A stretch of DNA of 64,000 nt from Typha latifolia. Its lineage: Eukaryota; Streptophyta; Magnoliopsida; Poales; Typhaceae. Shown here piece by piece: positions 1-12,800 of the stretch (its first letter is position 1; every line of letters begins with the position of its first letter). Below the pieces are notes generated by a model that saw only the letters and a list, made by a program, of their open reading frames with translations, was not told the DNA's origin and searched no databases. Both the position numbers and the translations under genes were made by a program. The stretch lies in assembly GCA_019914945.1 (NCBI GenBank), contig CM034103.1, forward strand, positions 6,076,001 through 6,140,000. The letters run 5' to 3'.

Positions 1-437
1 AGGGAGTAACAAATTGAGAGAGAGGGACGAAAGAGAAAGAAAGAGAAGGGAGAAAAGAAATAAAAAAATAAAATTTGAAAAATAAAATGTGCCTTGTAAA
101 TTAAAATTAGAATTAGAATTTTGCCTTAGGGGTAATAGAAAGAGTGAAAAATGAGAGAGGGAAAGAGAAGAGAGAACCAACTCTGTATTCATCAAAATGT
201 TAAGTAAATTAATGTATTTTTTAATTTTTAGGCTTCCTATGTAAATAATTATTATTTTCTTATTTTCTTATCACTTCTCTAAATTTTTAGAAATTTTTTT
301 ATATTTTTACATAATATTTAAAATTTTACATAATTAAAAAATAGTATAATCCAATGCAGGCAGCCAATACAGTCGATACGTATCATTTTTTCACATGACC
401 GATCCCAATCTCGATACCGATTTTTAGAACCTTGCCA
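1..437. repeat. Dispersed GGCCGATC-type repeat, copy 1 (left end outside window)
   Basis: Purine-rich start, then AT-rich DNA, ending in a block (349-437) with CAGCCAATACAGTCGATAC, a T-run, gaccgatccc and ttttagaaccttg. The same ending block occurs at 17230-17320, 39650-39720 and 52750-52842. Class unknown, probably a non-autonomous DNA element. Confidence 0.6.
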
Positions 438-857
438 ATAGCTACTGATATGCAAAAAGCTATAGGCTAGGTCGCAAGTTTGATATTAATCTACACACCT
501 GATATAATCCATTCTTTTTTCTTTTCCTTTCCCATGACTCACTTTTGCATCATGACCCTTTATTATCATAAACATATACGCATGAGAATTGAGAAATTAT
601 CTCAAATACTTTAAATTCCATTTTGTAAATCATACTCTCTCCATCTCGACCCAAAATCTCCTTGTAGAATTTTTTCAACGAATGAAAAGATAAGTTGATT
701 ATTGTGATAGCTGTAATAACTAAAAGAAAAAAAAAGTCACGTGCACTACACGAGACCCACCTCCCACTCCCCTCGCCCATTACACGGCGAGAGGTGGGTG
801 GTCGCGTAATATCAGACTGAGACATTAATTTTTGAGTCCAATTTATCAAATCCTTAC

Positions 858-1063
858 CTATATAACAAAAACCTAGATTCCTCTTCCTTCACACAACCCA
901 GCCCTTCTTTCCTCCTCTATCTTCTTCTTCTTCTTCCTTTCTTATCGTCGAAGCCTTTGTCGTGGGATCAAACCACCGGAGCACCGCCGGAGCAATCGAA
1001 GACCATCACGCGACTCACCGGTTAATCCTCTCCCACCCCTCTTATCTAATTTGGATTTAACAG
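858..1063 (+). promoter_or_regulatory. Possible promoter/5' leader remnant
   Basis: A TATA-like word (cctatataaca, from about 857) is followed by a pyrimidine-rich leader with CTTCTTCTT runs and a GC-richer block (960-1020). A GTTAAT...TTTAACAG stretch at 1021-1063 resembles a short leader intron. This looks like the 5' end of a plus-strand gene, but no convincing coding exon follows: the 70-codon frame at 1209-1421 resembles no family I know. It may be a broken gene start or chance. Confidence 0.3.
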
Positions 1064-1930
1064 AGTGGTTACTATGTACTTTCATTTTTGGGCATTTTGG
1101 TTTCATCGACGTAATAAGCCGGCCAGCAGCTTCCAATCGCTACCTCATCGGTATTGACAGCTTTGCACCATTGGCCTCATGCCGTAGGTGTTTTTCGTTT
1201 GAACTCTCGTGCCTCAAATAAATGTAGAAGCCAGCTCCATGGCCGTTGACCATAGAATAGGGTCGTCAGTTGTTGTCAACAACTTTCCTCCACCTTGTGC
1301 AGTCGACGTGCTTAGCATGGTCACAAGGGTGGTGTGGACCTTCAGTGCTATTGGTGGATTGCCAACAGCGATGATCATCGTTAGCCTCCTCTTTTCCCTA
1401 TCTTGTCTGAGTTTCCATTAAGGAAGGTGAGCTCAAGCTCAACCAAGTTTACTCCCCTTTTAAATTGGATTCGGATTAGGTTGGATTTTGAATTCAAGAT
1501 CCAACCTGAATCAATGAGTTTAGCAGGATTAGGCCTTTAGCCCAACCCATTTAATGAGTTTTCTAGGCTGTGAACTAGCCACAGCCCAGTCCGTGAGTTA
1601 ATAGGTTTTAGGCCATGGACCCATTCCATTTATTTGGTTTGAGTGGGTAGTAGCTGTAGCTCAGCCTAAGTCCTTGGCTAATTTGCGATCATTTACTAAT
1701 TAAATTAGATTTTTACTTCAGAAAATCATGATAATAATTAAATTAAAATACCTAACATGTGGACTAGAGATTTCAGTCGATTCAGTTAGACTTAAATGTG
1801 TAGATTCACTCACCTTTTTATTTGTCTTGTACTTGATGCTTTTTACATAATTACATATATTTTTATGTGTAAATTAAATATCATATTTCTATGTGCAAAT
1901 TAAATATTATATTTCTGTATGCAAATTAAA
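1064..1930. other. No recognised gene; degenerate repeat words
   Basis: 1431-1700 contains repeated phrases such as gcccaaccca, ggccatggaccca and agctcaagctcaacc, seen in non-autonomous plant elements. I cannot place element ends. The open frame at 1209-1421 is unassigned. Confidence 0.3.
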
Positions 1931-2975
1931 TCATGTTTTTGTGCACAAAATATATAACTTAGTGCATTCCTATACTTCGTGCAATTCTATTGACCATGGA
2001 TATTAGTGGAAAACCATATTTGATGATTTGTATGACTTAGATAATAGCCCCGGCATAGATAGTTTTGCGACTTTCCATGGTGACTTAAGTCTACCTGAAA
2101 ACCCAAAGGACAGTCCTATTATAAATCACTCCGATGATTTTCTTAGATAACTCTAGCAAGGTTAAGAAACAGCTCATGTTAGATCGAAAGACTTTATACA
2201 GTGATTTTAATCTCTCAACGATTAATAGAAGAGGCAGGATAAGTTTATCACATAATAACAACTCTTAGCAACCCTTAGGAAAAAATATAGTATGCATTTA
2301 TCATATAGTGATACCTCTTGATGATATTAACTAGATCAGGTATAAGGAAAAGTTTCAAGCATCATCTCAATGTAACTTCTAATTGATGTGGATTCATAGG
2401 GCATGACCCAATTGAGATATGTGGTATTATTAATAATGAGAAAATTTAATATAGTGAAACAAAGCATGTCATGGGATATGACTTACATTATTATTATTTG
2501 TGTAGTTATTATTATTATTGTTATAAGCATGTTTAATGAAATTATTATTTTATATCGTTGAATTTGAAGATTTATTTTTAAGTAATATCTATGAATTTCA
2601 TATTTATTTGGCTTTTGAATAAATTCTACTCACTGAGCTATAATTGTTGGTTCATGGGATCCCTCTCCCAAAATTTCAAATATTGATCAGCGTGATAAAT
2701 AAGTAAGATGCATCGAGATCCTATCTCCACTTAGGATTTGCCCCTTTTATTTTTCAATTGTATTAGTCATTATATTCTAAACTATCTATTATTTTAATTT
2801 GATTGGAGACTCATTAGAGGTGATATTTGGTTATTTTATTATTATTGGAGTATATTTTTATTTGAAGTTAGATATTCATATAAAAATTATTGTTACTATG
2901 GACTTGTTGTATCTCAAGTGTATTCAGGGGTATGGCATAATCATGATTTTAATTTTGAGTCATGATAGTAATAAT
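1930..2975. repeat. LTR-like fragment related to the element at 5392-6893
   Basis: Shares ordered stretches with 5392-6893: tggtgacttaagtctacct against tggtgactcaagtctacct, the aggaaaagtttcaagcatcatctc stretch, cactgagcta, and the end region with ggcataatcatgatttt. The left edge is not found and no target duplication was seen. Edges are approximate. Confidence 0.5.
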
Positions 2976-3859
2976 ACTTAGATATGACTATTTCTAACAT
3001 TTGCGTATAGGTGTTATGACATCTGAGTGCCTGAGGCTCCCACCTACTTGCATCGGGGATACAATATGCAAGGTCTTAGCAAAGAACAATTTTTATGTGA
3101 GGATAAAGCATTAAGCTCATTTATAGTTCTAATACCATGTTTGGATACTCCAAATCTTTAAAATTCTATTTTTTCCAAGTTCACAATTCGAAACTATTAC
3201 ATTATGAGATTCAAATGATTCTAGTTGAGTTGCATGGGTTGCAGTAAGTATAATGAAAATGAAATCTGAACAAAAGAATTCATTTCAAAATGAAATCAAT
3301 TGAATTCATTATTTTATCCAAATAAAACCCATCTAGAGTTGGTTCCAAAGATGGTGTTAGTCATTTCAGGATTTACTAACAAGCTTGAGAGTTGCACTGT
3401 AGTTAGCAACAGTTTTGTTAGTAGTAATTCAACTCCCTAGTTCACATTATTTGTAATGCAATTTGTCATCTTATGTTAATTTGTTGCATTTCAGTAACTT
3501 CCGTTACGATGATGAATTATTGTTGATGTACATTGTTCGATTGTTGATGGCATTCTATTATGCTTATTGCACCATTACTACTGCGTATGATTTCTTGACG
3601 TACTACCCTTAGAACATTGCTTCTGCTATTTGTTGCTTTCTATCTCAAGATGACCGTTGGGTAAACCATTTGGCAGTACACTTCATCAGGGTAAAGGAAG
3701 CTTTTATTTGGCCAAATCACTGCCTTTTCGCACTATGCAAGTAAAACAGACAATGGTGGATAAATAGCATTTTTCTTGTTTCGTTCAGGAGTATTATTTG
3801 CTTCCATAAACATCTGGATTATGATGCCACATAATAGGAAGAAGAATTAGATGTCATAC
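2976..3859. other. Unassigned; possible small MITE at 3133-3332
   Basis: 3133-3332 runs from ccatgtttggatactcc to tatccaaataaaaccca, loosely inverted ends around an AT-rich core with an aattcatttcaaaatgaaat palindrome, as in plant MITEs. I looked here for WASHC4 exon 14 and found no in-phase candidate. Confidence 0.3.
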
Positions 3860-6800
3860 CACGAGTTAGAGAACTCAAAAATCCCATCTTGCTTGTTTGA
3901 CTCCCCTTAGCTATTTCAGACTCTATCTTACCCTGTACAAAGAGTTCAAAATAGCAGCAGAGCTTAGTAGTGTAACTAAAATATAATGTTCAATATCTTT
4001 AAACAAGCAAATTGTATGAGTTAGTTAGGTGACAAACCTTTAAAGGTATTATAAACTGTTCAATATCTTTCTGAATAATGTTCAATACATGAGGAAGGCT
4101 CCGCATGATGTTAGGCCCTTTTATGTGGACTATATCTCCAATAACCTATGCCAAAAGGGTTATAAGAACCAAATAGTTATATCAATATCAAACAGAAAAG
4201 GTTGTACTTACCTTCAATGAAATTATCATATGACAAAGAGACTTCATTTTCTCCCTCCTTAGAGGAACCTAAAGAGTACCATCAGAAGTAATGGCTTAGA
4301 ATAGATTCGCATGGCAACAAATTGTTCATTAGATATTTATGATATTAGAGATTAACATGGCAGTAAACATTCAAATAAAGTAGTGGTGATGAAAAGAACA
4401 CCAGCAGACCATAGAAATAAAAAACAAAACAAAGACAACTATGTTGCACTTAAATGCACATAAAAATATAAAATGTGCTGTTTAGTCATCAAATTCTTTA
4501 AAAGACAATTTATTATATTTCCGCACCACAACCTAGAACTTAAAACTCAATAGAAAAGGAGAAAGATTTGTGGTAGCGATTCTGGTAATGGAAGGTTTCA
4601 GCAAAGTCACATTGTTCCAAGCGAAGGCAAATAACAATGATGGTAGACCTAATAGGATACACGACATTGCAATACAATGTGGACTTTCTGACATACCTAA
4701 GCTAATAGACTTTAGAGGCTATTATGAAGATAGCTAAAGCTAAACTATGACTTTAGAGGCTAAGGTAAGAGTAAGACTTTTGCAAAGCAAGTCAAAAGTT
4801 TTGCATAAAAAGATAAATTAGCGTGGACAAATAATTCATGTTGAGAAAATGAATCAAAGTAATACGAAATAAGCTAGAGTTTCATAGCAAGTACCTCAAG
4901 CAATGCATGTAAGTCAAGCATTGAGATGACAAGCATATGCAATCTATTAGCCAACAATACTCCCTGCAATGGAGAACAGACAAGCATAAATATTGGCATA
5001 GCATCAAAGTTTGCATTCAATAGCAATTTAAAGTGTAACAGCTTTATCAATAGAAAAGGGAAAAGAAACTGAAACAGGTGTTTGAAGATGCATCAATGAA
5101 CTCGAAAAGAGATATTTTGTGAAAGAGAAACCATTCAAGAAACTCATCCATGTCAACATTTCTGATTTAAACAATTTAGGTACTAAAAGACAAAATTAGG
5201 TTGTCTGTGCAGATAATATAGCTGATAGGAAAAGGTAGGCTTTTCCAACTTCCATTGTTGAATAACAAAATGTTATAGTAATAACTATTATAAGGTTATT
5301 CCAAGGTGTATATTTTGGAGAAAATACTATACTGAAGTAAGATATTCTAGACCTATTTCTAAACCATACAGAACCCAAAAGCATTACACAATGTAACAAC
5401 CCAGAATTGTAAAAATAAATAAATAAGTAATTAGAGATAATTATGGATTTAATTTTATCCTTTCTATTTTAGGATTTGGATTAAATCAAATTAATATTAT
5501 TTTACTAGGTAGATTTTTAAGAAAATAGATCAGAATCCCTATCTTAGTAGGACTCTTATATCTTTGATCAATAAAAAGGGAGGCTTAGAGGAAAAAAAGA
5601 CTTAAAAGAAAGTTTTTGGCGGATATAAAGCATGCAAGTACTATGGCAATGCTATAGCACCGAGATGAGGAGGTTCTCATCTAAATTTACTTTTGTTATA
5701 TTCTTACGAATAACACCAAATAATCATATGTGAAGAGTTTTTACTTAGTTATTGAGTTGAGCTACTCCACATGGAGCTTAGGTGAGTAAATTTACTCATA
5801 TAATTATTGTCTCGTATTTCATATTATAATTCCTTTGTATTATTATTCGTGTCGTATTATACTCCGTGCATCATCATCTTTTTATTTATGTTGTATTTCG
5901 TGTCATACTCTACTTTGTATGATATTTTATTTCATTAAAAATGATTTTTTTTTTGTGCATTATAATTCTTCCTGCAAATAGTAAAATATTGGCTACAGAT
6001 TAATAGGACTTTGAGAATAGATACAGACTAGTTATTCTTTATGCATCTCCTTATGGTGACTCAAGTCTACCTTAAAGTTCAAGGGATAAACCTATTCTTG
6101 ATTAGTATATAATTCGTTTAAGTGACTCTAGTACAATTAAAGAACAGTCCAAAAAACAAACATATTTCTAATCAGTATATGATCAGTTCAGGTGACTCTA
6201 GTGTGGTCAGAAAATAATCTCAAGCTAGATCAGAAATCTCTCTAAGGTGACTCTAATTTCTTTATGGTAAGTGGAAAAGACAGATTGTGTTTATCACAAA
6301 GTGACACTTTTTAGTGGCCCTAATCGGATCAGCTATGAGGAAAAGATTCGAACGTCATCTCGAGATGACTTTTAGTTGGTGTGGATCTAAGGGTCCAGTC
6401 CCAAACTGAGACAATTGATATTATTGAGAATGAGGTTTGAATAATGAAATAGAGCATGATATTAGCTTATCAATTGCATCTTTGTACCTTATACTTATCA
6501 TTCATATTATGAGCTTATTCGCTATTATTTAATTATTGAACTTTGATTAATATCTCATATTAGATAAAGAATGATTCTCTAGCTTTTGGGTAGATTCACT
6601 CACTGAGCTAAAGTTGTTAGCTCATCAAACCCTTTTTATATTTTGGCCTTTACATTTTTAGTTATATTTGTAGGTTTTAGTTTTAGATTAAAAAGTTAAA
6701 TGTTGCATTAGAAATATTTAGAGGACATTGATTAATTGAAGTATTTTACGTCTTTAAAGGTTTTTGAATTGGAGTCATTAAATAAATTTTGAGTTTCATT

Positions 6801-9800
6801 ATATTATAGAATTAAATAATTACTGATAAGGCTTCATGTATCTCAAGCCTATCGGGATACATGGTCGGTCATAATTTCTATTTCGAGCAGTGACACAATC
6901 TTTTCGAGATGACTCTTATAATTTACATAGTTAACCTTCCAAATGATTACTATGCACAAGAAACATTTTAAAATCACACCTGTAAAATTTGTTTCATGAG
7001 AAGACGAACCCATTCTTCGCTCAGCATCTCAGACTGAAAACATAAAAAAGAAAAGGTCAAATTTCTAGTATGGCCTGATGATCCAGCACTAATTTCCACA
7101 GATAGAAGTTAGTTACCGAAGGATGAACATTTGACTGAAAAGAGACTGCCCAACAAGATAGTGAATCTTTGATTGCTTGCCAATCCCTATGCAGATTAAA
7201 GAAAGGTTGATCTAATAACATCACTAGAGTTAAATCCATCTGTACCTAAAGCAGCAAAGCTTACTTATTTTGTTTTGAATATTTGACTATTAGAAGAAAA
7301 AGGATCAAGAGACCAGTCAGTTCAAACTACAAATGAAATAGTCCAGAAATGTTAATGGCTTAATGCACTAGCCAATTTTTCAAAGTAACCACACAAATGA
7401 GAATCAACCCCATCAAAAGGAAGGCATGTCCATGCACCATAGACCATCTATTTGAAGTAGAATCCATATAAATTTCACAAACCAAAAACAGTATACATTA
7501 TTGTGTTCTATGATTCTATCTAATTAGAAGTCATATGTTCTTACAACATTAGGGTGAAGTCTACTGATAAATCATAAACAGTTAACAAAATAAGTAGTTC
7601 AAAAGACCATGGATCTGAGTATCAACCAATCCTAATGCGGATCGAATGAAATAGATTGGCCTCAACACCAGTCAGCAGGCTAGTTTTGGATTGGTTACAG
7701 TTGGATTGGCCAAAACACCTGACTCTCTCTCTACCTCCTTCCCTCCCTCTTCTCCTGATCTTGTATATCAGGAGCTTAATAATTATTCCCCTTACCTGCT
7801 CTTAGGCACTTGTACAAATTTTTGGAAGTATTGTTACTCAGCAATTTGTAACCTACTTCTTCTATGTGTAGCACAGAGCATACTGAATAAGACCTAGTGT
7901 ATTGCATCATGGTTTTTAAAGGCGGCCAAGGCGGCGGCCACCATGGCAGGGCAGCGCATCTAGGCAACTTGCTAATGGAGGGCAGGCCGCCATTCCTCCT
8001 CCTCCTCTTCTTCTTCTTCACTTCTACTTCTCTTTTTTCTCCTCTTTTCTCTCTTTCTATCCTAGGAACTCATTTCTCATTTTCTCTCTCACTGCTTTTA
8101 TCTTTTCAAAGCATTGTGGGTTCCCAATGTAGATAGGAGTCTCTTTCTATCGTAAGAACCCATTTCTCTTTTTCTCTCTCTACTTCAGAAATCTACCACT
8201 TCTCTTTTCAAAGCATTGTAGGTTTCCAATGTAGAGAAAAAAAATTGTGAGATAAGTTGTCATGCTCCATATATATATAGTTAATTTGTGATTTTTTGTT
8301 ATTATGGTTGTAAATTACTATTAAAAAATTTATATACGCTAGATTAATATGTAATATATATTATATATAATTATTTTTTATTTTTTATATATTAATAATG
8401 CTAGACCGCCTTAGCACCCGCCTTCTTCTTAGGCACTAAGCGATAAGGTGACTGCTCGCCACCCGTGGCTTCCTTTCAATACACTATATTGCATCATTAG
8501 AAGGAAATATAAAAGATTAAACTAATATGGAGCTTTACAAGATTCATCTTCTCCAAAATATTATAGTTGGAAATCTAGAACTCCACAAGAGTAATATCCC
8601 ATATCACGTAGTGTTGTCTCTAACAAACTTATTTTCGTGAAACAAGTTAATTAATAAGAGTAAGGAGTTGATATAAAAGAAAATCACAAACCATATGTGA
8701 TTACAGCTATCAATGAACATTACTACTATATCTTTCCTGACACATGAATACATTCTAAATCTGTATTCATGGATAGTCATGCTAGTTGGCACAAGTGCTG
8801 AAAGAGTACCAACAATCCTGCCTTCTATTTCTTTCTAGAGAAACATTAGAGAGAATCTACAGTTGGGATTGTCTCTTATGTGCGCGCCACCACCAAAATA
8901 ACTGCTAGACTCACCCCTCAGCACCTTCGAATAGCATGAAGAGGAAGATCCCCATCGGCATCAACACCTCTGGTTTGTGTAAGGTAGACGATTGGAGAGG
9001 ATGATAAATCAATAAATCAAGTGGATCCTTTTAGTAAATCAGATCCGCTTCAAGCAGTTCAACTTAAAGAATGGTTGATCCACTCCTTTAAATAGATCCA
9101 CCAAGGGATCCTCTTAAAAATATAACTTGTAAAAGGAAACAATTTAGGGCAACATGGGTTATATATGGCACATGGTGTTAATTATGATGATCGGTTGTCA
9201 CTGATGGAGTTGATGATGGTGATTGATGATGCCATATATGGCACATGTTGTTTCATTTGTATCTCTTATATGAAGTCCAAAGTCTAGTAGAATTGGTGAC
9301 CTTAGCAGAATATCAAGTAACTCATTACTAAACAAGATTTTACTTGCAAATGTTGTTCTAGTATATTGCATGGAAAAAGAAATGGGGCTTGGAAGCTTAC
9401 CTTGAATGCAAATCACTTAACCGCATAAGATAAGTGCTCTTCATAACACCAAACTCTTTAGAGTCTGCTGCCAAAGGAGGCCAGGAGGATAATGCCTGAT
9501 GGCACTGACTTTTTACTACATCAGATAATATAATTCTCTTCCCTCCTTCAACATAGATTAAAGGAACCAAATGAAACATTTCTATGAGCAACTTCCCAAT
9601 TCTCTTTTCAGGAACTTCACCTGAAAGCCAACATGAGAGAAAAAGGTACAGAAACAATTAGTCTTCTACCTGGTGAAATCATCTTTATAAATGAAAACAT
9701 CTCTGGGATAAACTAGCAAAATGAGAAGAAGGGACAATCTGCCAAGTGGATTGCCATTTTAAAATACTTATTAAACAACTGTCTACTATAGACAGACCAT

Positions 9801-12800
9801 TCTAGAGTATCATAGGGAGAATGTGATGGGTTGGGTGTTGACTATACACTCTTGAAACATATCACCAAATCCATGGCATGAAATTTGTCGACTATCACAT
9901 TGCTTATCAATCGGCATGACAGTCTTTGTTACTAAAATTCCCCTAAAGGACATGGCACTATGATAGATTTATAAATTTTGATTACCAGGATTCATGTTGG
10001 CCCTTTCTTGAAGATTCTCGTTATAGTCATAAAAGTCACAAAATAGAGACTTCCCAAGAAATTCAAATCCGAGCTGCCACATATGGAACTTTTAAACAGT
10101 CATTGAATTTATAATTGTCCCTATAGGAGAGGATCACTCACTACAACTCAAGGATGGCCGTGCCAGTAGAGGCACGGCACTTGGCACGGGGTGTGCCAGT
10201 GGCACACCCCCGTGCCGAGCCGTGCCGACCAGCACGGGGGCGTGCCGACCAGCAGGCGTGCCATGCCGATCCGTGCCGTCCGACATAGCCTCGTGCCGGT
10301 CATGTGCCAATTTAGAGACTTTTTTTTTAAATTTTTCTATTTCCATCAATTTTTATCAAATCAATTTTACTTATTTTCTTAACAAACATAATATGACATG
10401 CAGAACCCATTTTTTTTACTTTTTCTTACTTCCATCAATTAACTTTTGTTATTTGTCATTTTTGAAATGACAACTTATTTGTCATTTTTTAAAATTAAAA
10501 TGACAATTTATTTGCTAAACCTAAACAACCACAAAGCTGAATTTATCAAAGACAGAAGAAAGAAAAGGGACCATCTCAAGTTCAATATGATTATAGTCAG
10601 ATGAGGGAAAGACTTGAGTCTATAGGTAGCAGGACATCAGGAAAGGTGCGCCCACAGGATGATATGAGTTCATCATCATTACCACCATACCAATCACACC
10701 CACCAGAGCCACAATACCCTTATTATACTCTATATCCACAATCTGCATATGCTTATGGTTTGCCTGTGCCTGTGCTAGTCGTTCCCGTGTATATTCAATA
10801 TCCATATCATATCATCAAAGAATTACAAAATTCTTATTTCTATGAAGAAATATGTGAGACGTTATAATAAGCAATATTATCAGTGGATAAGTTTTGAAAA
10901 ATATCGACAGTATTTAACGCAACATTCCCATGTTATTCTTGTGCTAGCAAATGAAGTCTTTAATCCTCCTCGTTATTCTACGTTCAACTAGATATTAGTT
11001 TTAATTATTAAACTATTATCAATTATGTATTGAATGTTATTATGTGTTCAATTATATTATGAAGTATTCAATCATATTATGGAGTGTTTAATCATTAATA
11101 TTAATTTTAATAAATGTATTTAATCATATTATGTGTTGAATAATATTTATATTCAACTGTTATTTTATCTTTAATAAAATAGGTTATTTATAAAAATAAT
11201 CTAAAGATAAAACATTATAATGTAGATTTTAAATTTTAATACATATATTTAGACAAAAAAAATCAAAGATTGACATACCAAAGGCCCAAAAACATCTCTA
11301 AATATCCTAAAAAATTTATTAAAAATATTATAGGGGGCGTGCCACTAGCACGGGGGGGGAGGGGGCGTGCCACTAGCACGGCGGGGAGGGGGCGTGCCAC
11401 TCGGCACGCCCCATGTCGATGGTGGCACGGCACGGCACGTACCACTGGCACAGCTATCACTGCTACAACTTAATGAAGTGAGTTCAAACTTACTAAATTT
11501 GGCAATTCCATATTAAGCAATATTGAACAACTGGATTTCGACAGTTTATAAATGACCGAAATGGCTAAGTATGGTAAAAACACGTAGCTGCCAATAGGAA
11601 TATGTTTTTTGAATGATATCAAAAAATATATCAAAACGAGACCTGCATGACTGAACAAGGATCAAACTACAAGGAAACCACCATGGACCAGGATGCTCAG
11701 CAGAGGCCATTAAATGCGTTGTAATACCATAATAAACAACAAAAACAAAAGCATAAACGTCATTAGTAATCAAGAGTGATGGTCTCATCTTTACATGATC
11801 CTTAAATAAGAAATTAAGCATACAATAATCAAAAACAAATAGTATTAATTCATTTAAATCATCATGACATAGGACACCATTAGTAGCTTCTATTGTTGAC
11901 TTCTTAAAGGACATACTAAATAAACAGGTTTTCTACCCTTCGCCACTTTCTTTTCACTTATAAGTAGTTATATTTAGTATTAACCATTGACAAGTAACGG
12001 TAAACCTCTATATATGGCATTTAATTACTCAAAATCTGGATAATTCACATATTCTCCAATCATTTCAATAAAATAGTGAATGAAAAGTTCTACATGGTAG
12101 TGGGAAATATTACAGTTCCTTTGCCCTATCTTATGCAACCTAATTATTCAGTTGTTGACCTTAAGAAACTTTATAAATTAATAACTCAAAGCATCATTTA
12201 ATTGATTTCAGAAAAGCAATAACTTGAAAGTCTAGTTCTATCAACAAAAATATAGGTTACATGGTTGGAGACATCAACTGTAACACCCCAATTTAAAATA
12301 AAAAAAAATAAAAAAAAAAAATTTCCCCTGACCGACGCACGTCCGAGCACGTGCGTCGGCCTGCCACCCTCCCTCTTTCCTTTTCTTCTTCTCTTCCCTT
12401 CCTTGCCGTGCACGCCACCATTCCCCCATCTCCCTTATCCCTTCTTTCCCTCACCGCAGCCTCTCTTCTTCTTCTCTCTCCCTCCCTCGTGGTCGCCGAC
12501 AGCCGCCGACTCCCCCCCCCCCCTCCGGTAAACCTCCTTCTTTTCTTCCCTTTCTCCTTCCCCTCCTCGGCCTCGTGCTGTGCTGGACCCTTGCCGCCGC
12601 CGCCTCGTGCCGTGCCGCCGCTGCGCTCTGTGACTGCGCCGCTTGTCCCCCCCGCGCGCGCCGCCCGTGCCGTGCCGCCGCCATCTCCCGCAGCTGCGCC
12701 GCCGCCTCGTGCCGCGCGCCGCCGCCCCATCGGCCTCTCCACCTCCCGCCGTCTCCTCCCTCGGTTGGGGAATACCGAGGGAGGGTAGGTGGGGGGGAGG

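Noticed and set aside
3655..3770. Plus-strand frame reading GKPFGSTLHQGKGSFYLAKS to a stop
   Set aside because: Looks protein-like, but the only upstream AG gives an immediate in-frame TGA and no partner exons were found.
11546..11914. 122-codon minus-strand frame in WASHC4 intron 6
   Set aside because: It resembles no WASHC4 segment or other family I know, and exons 6 and 7 already read as neighbouring protein; kept as unexplained, not called a gene.
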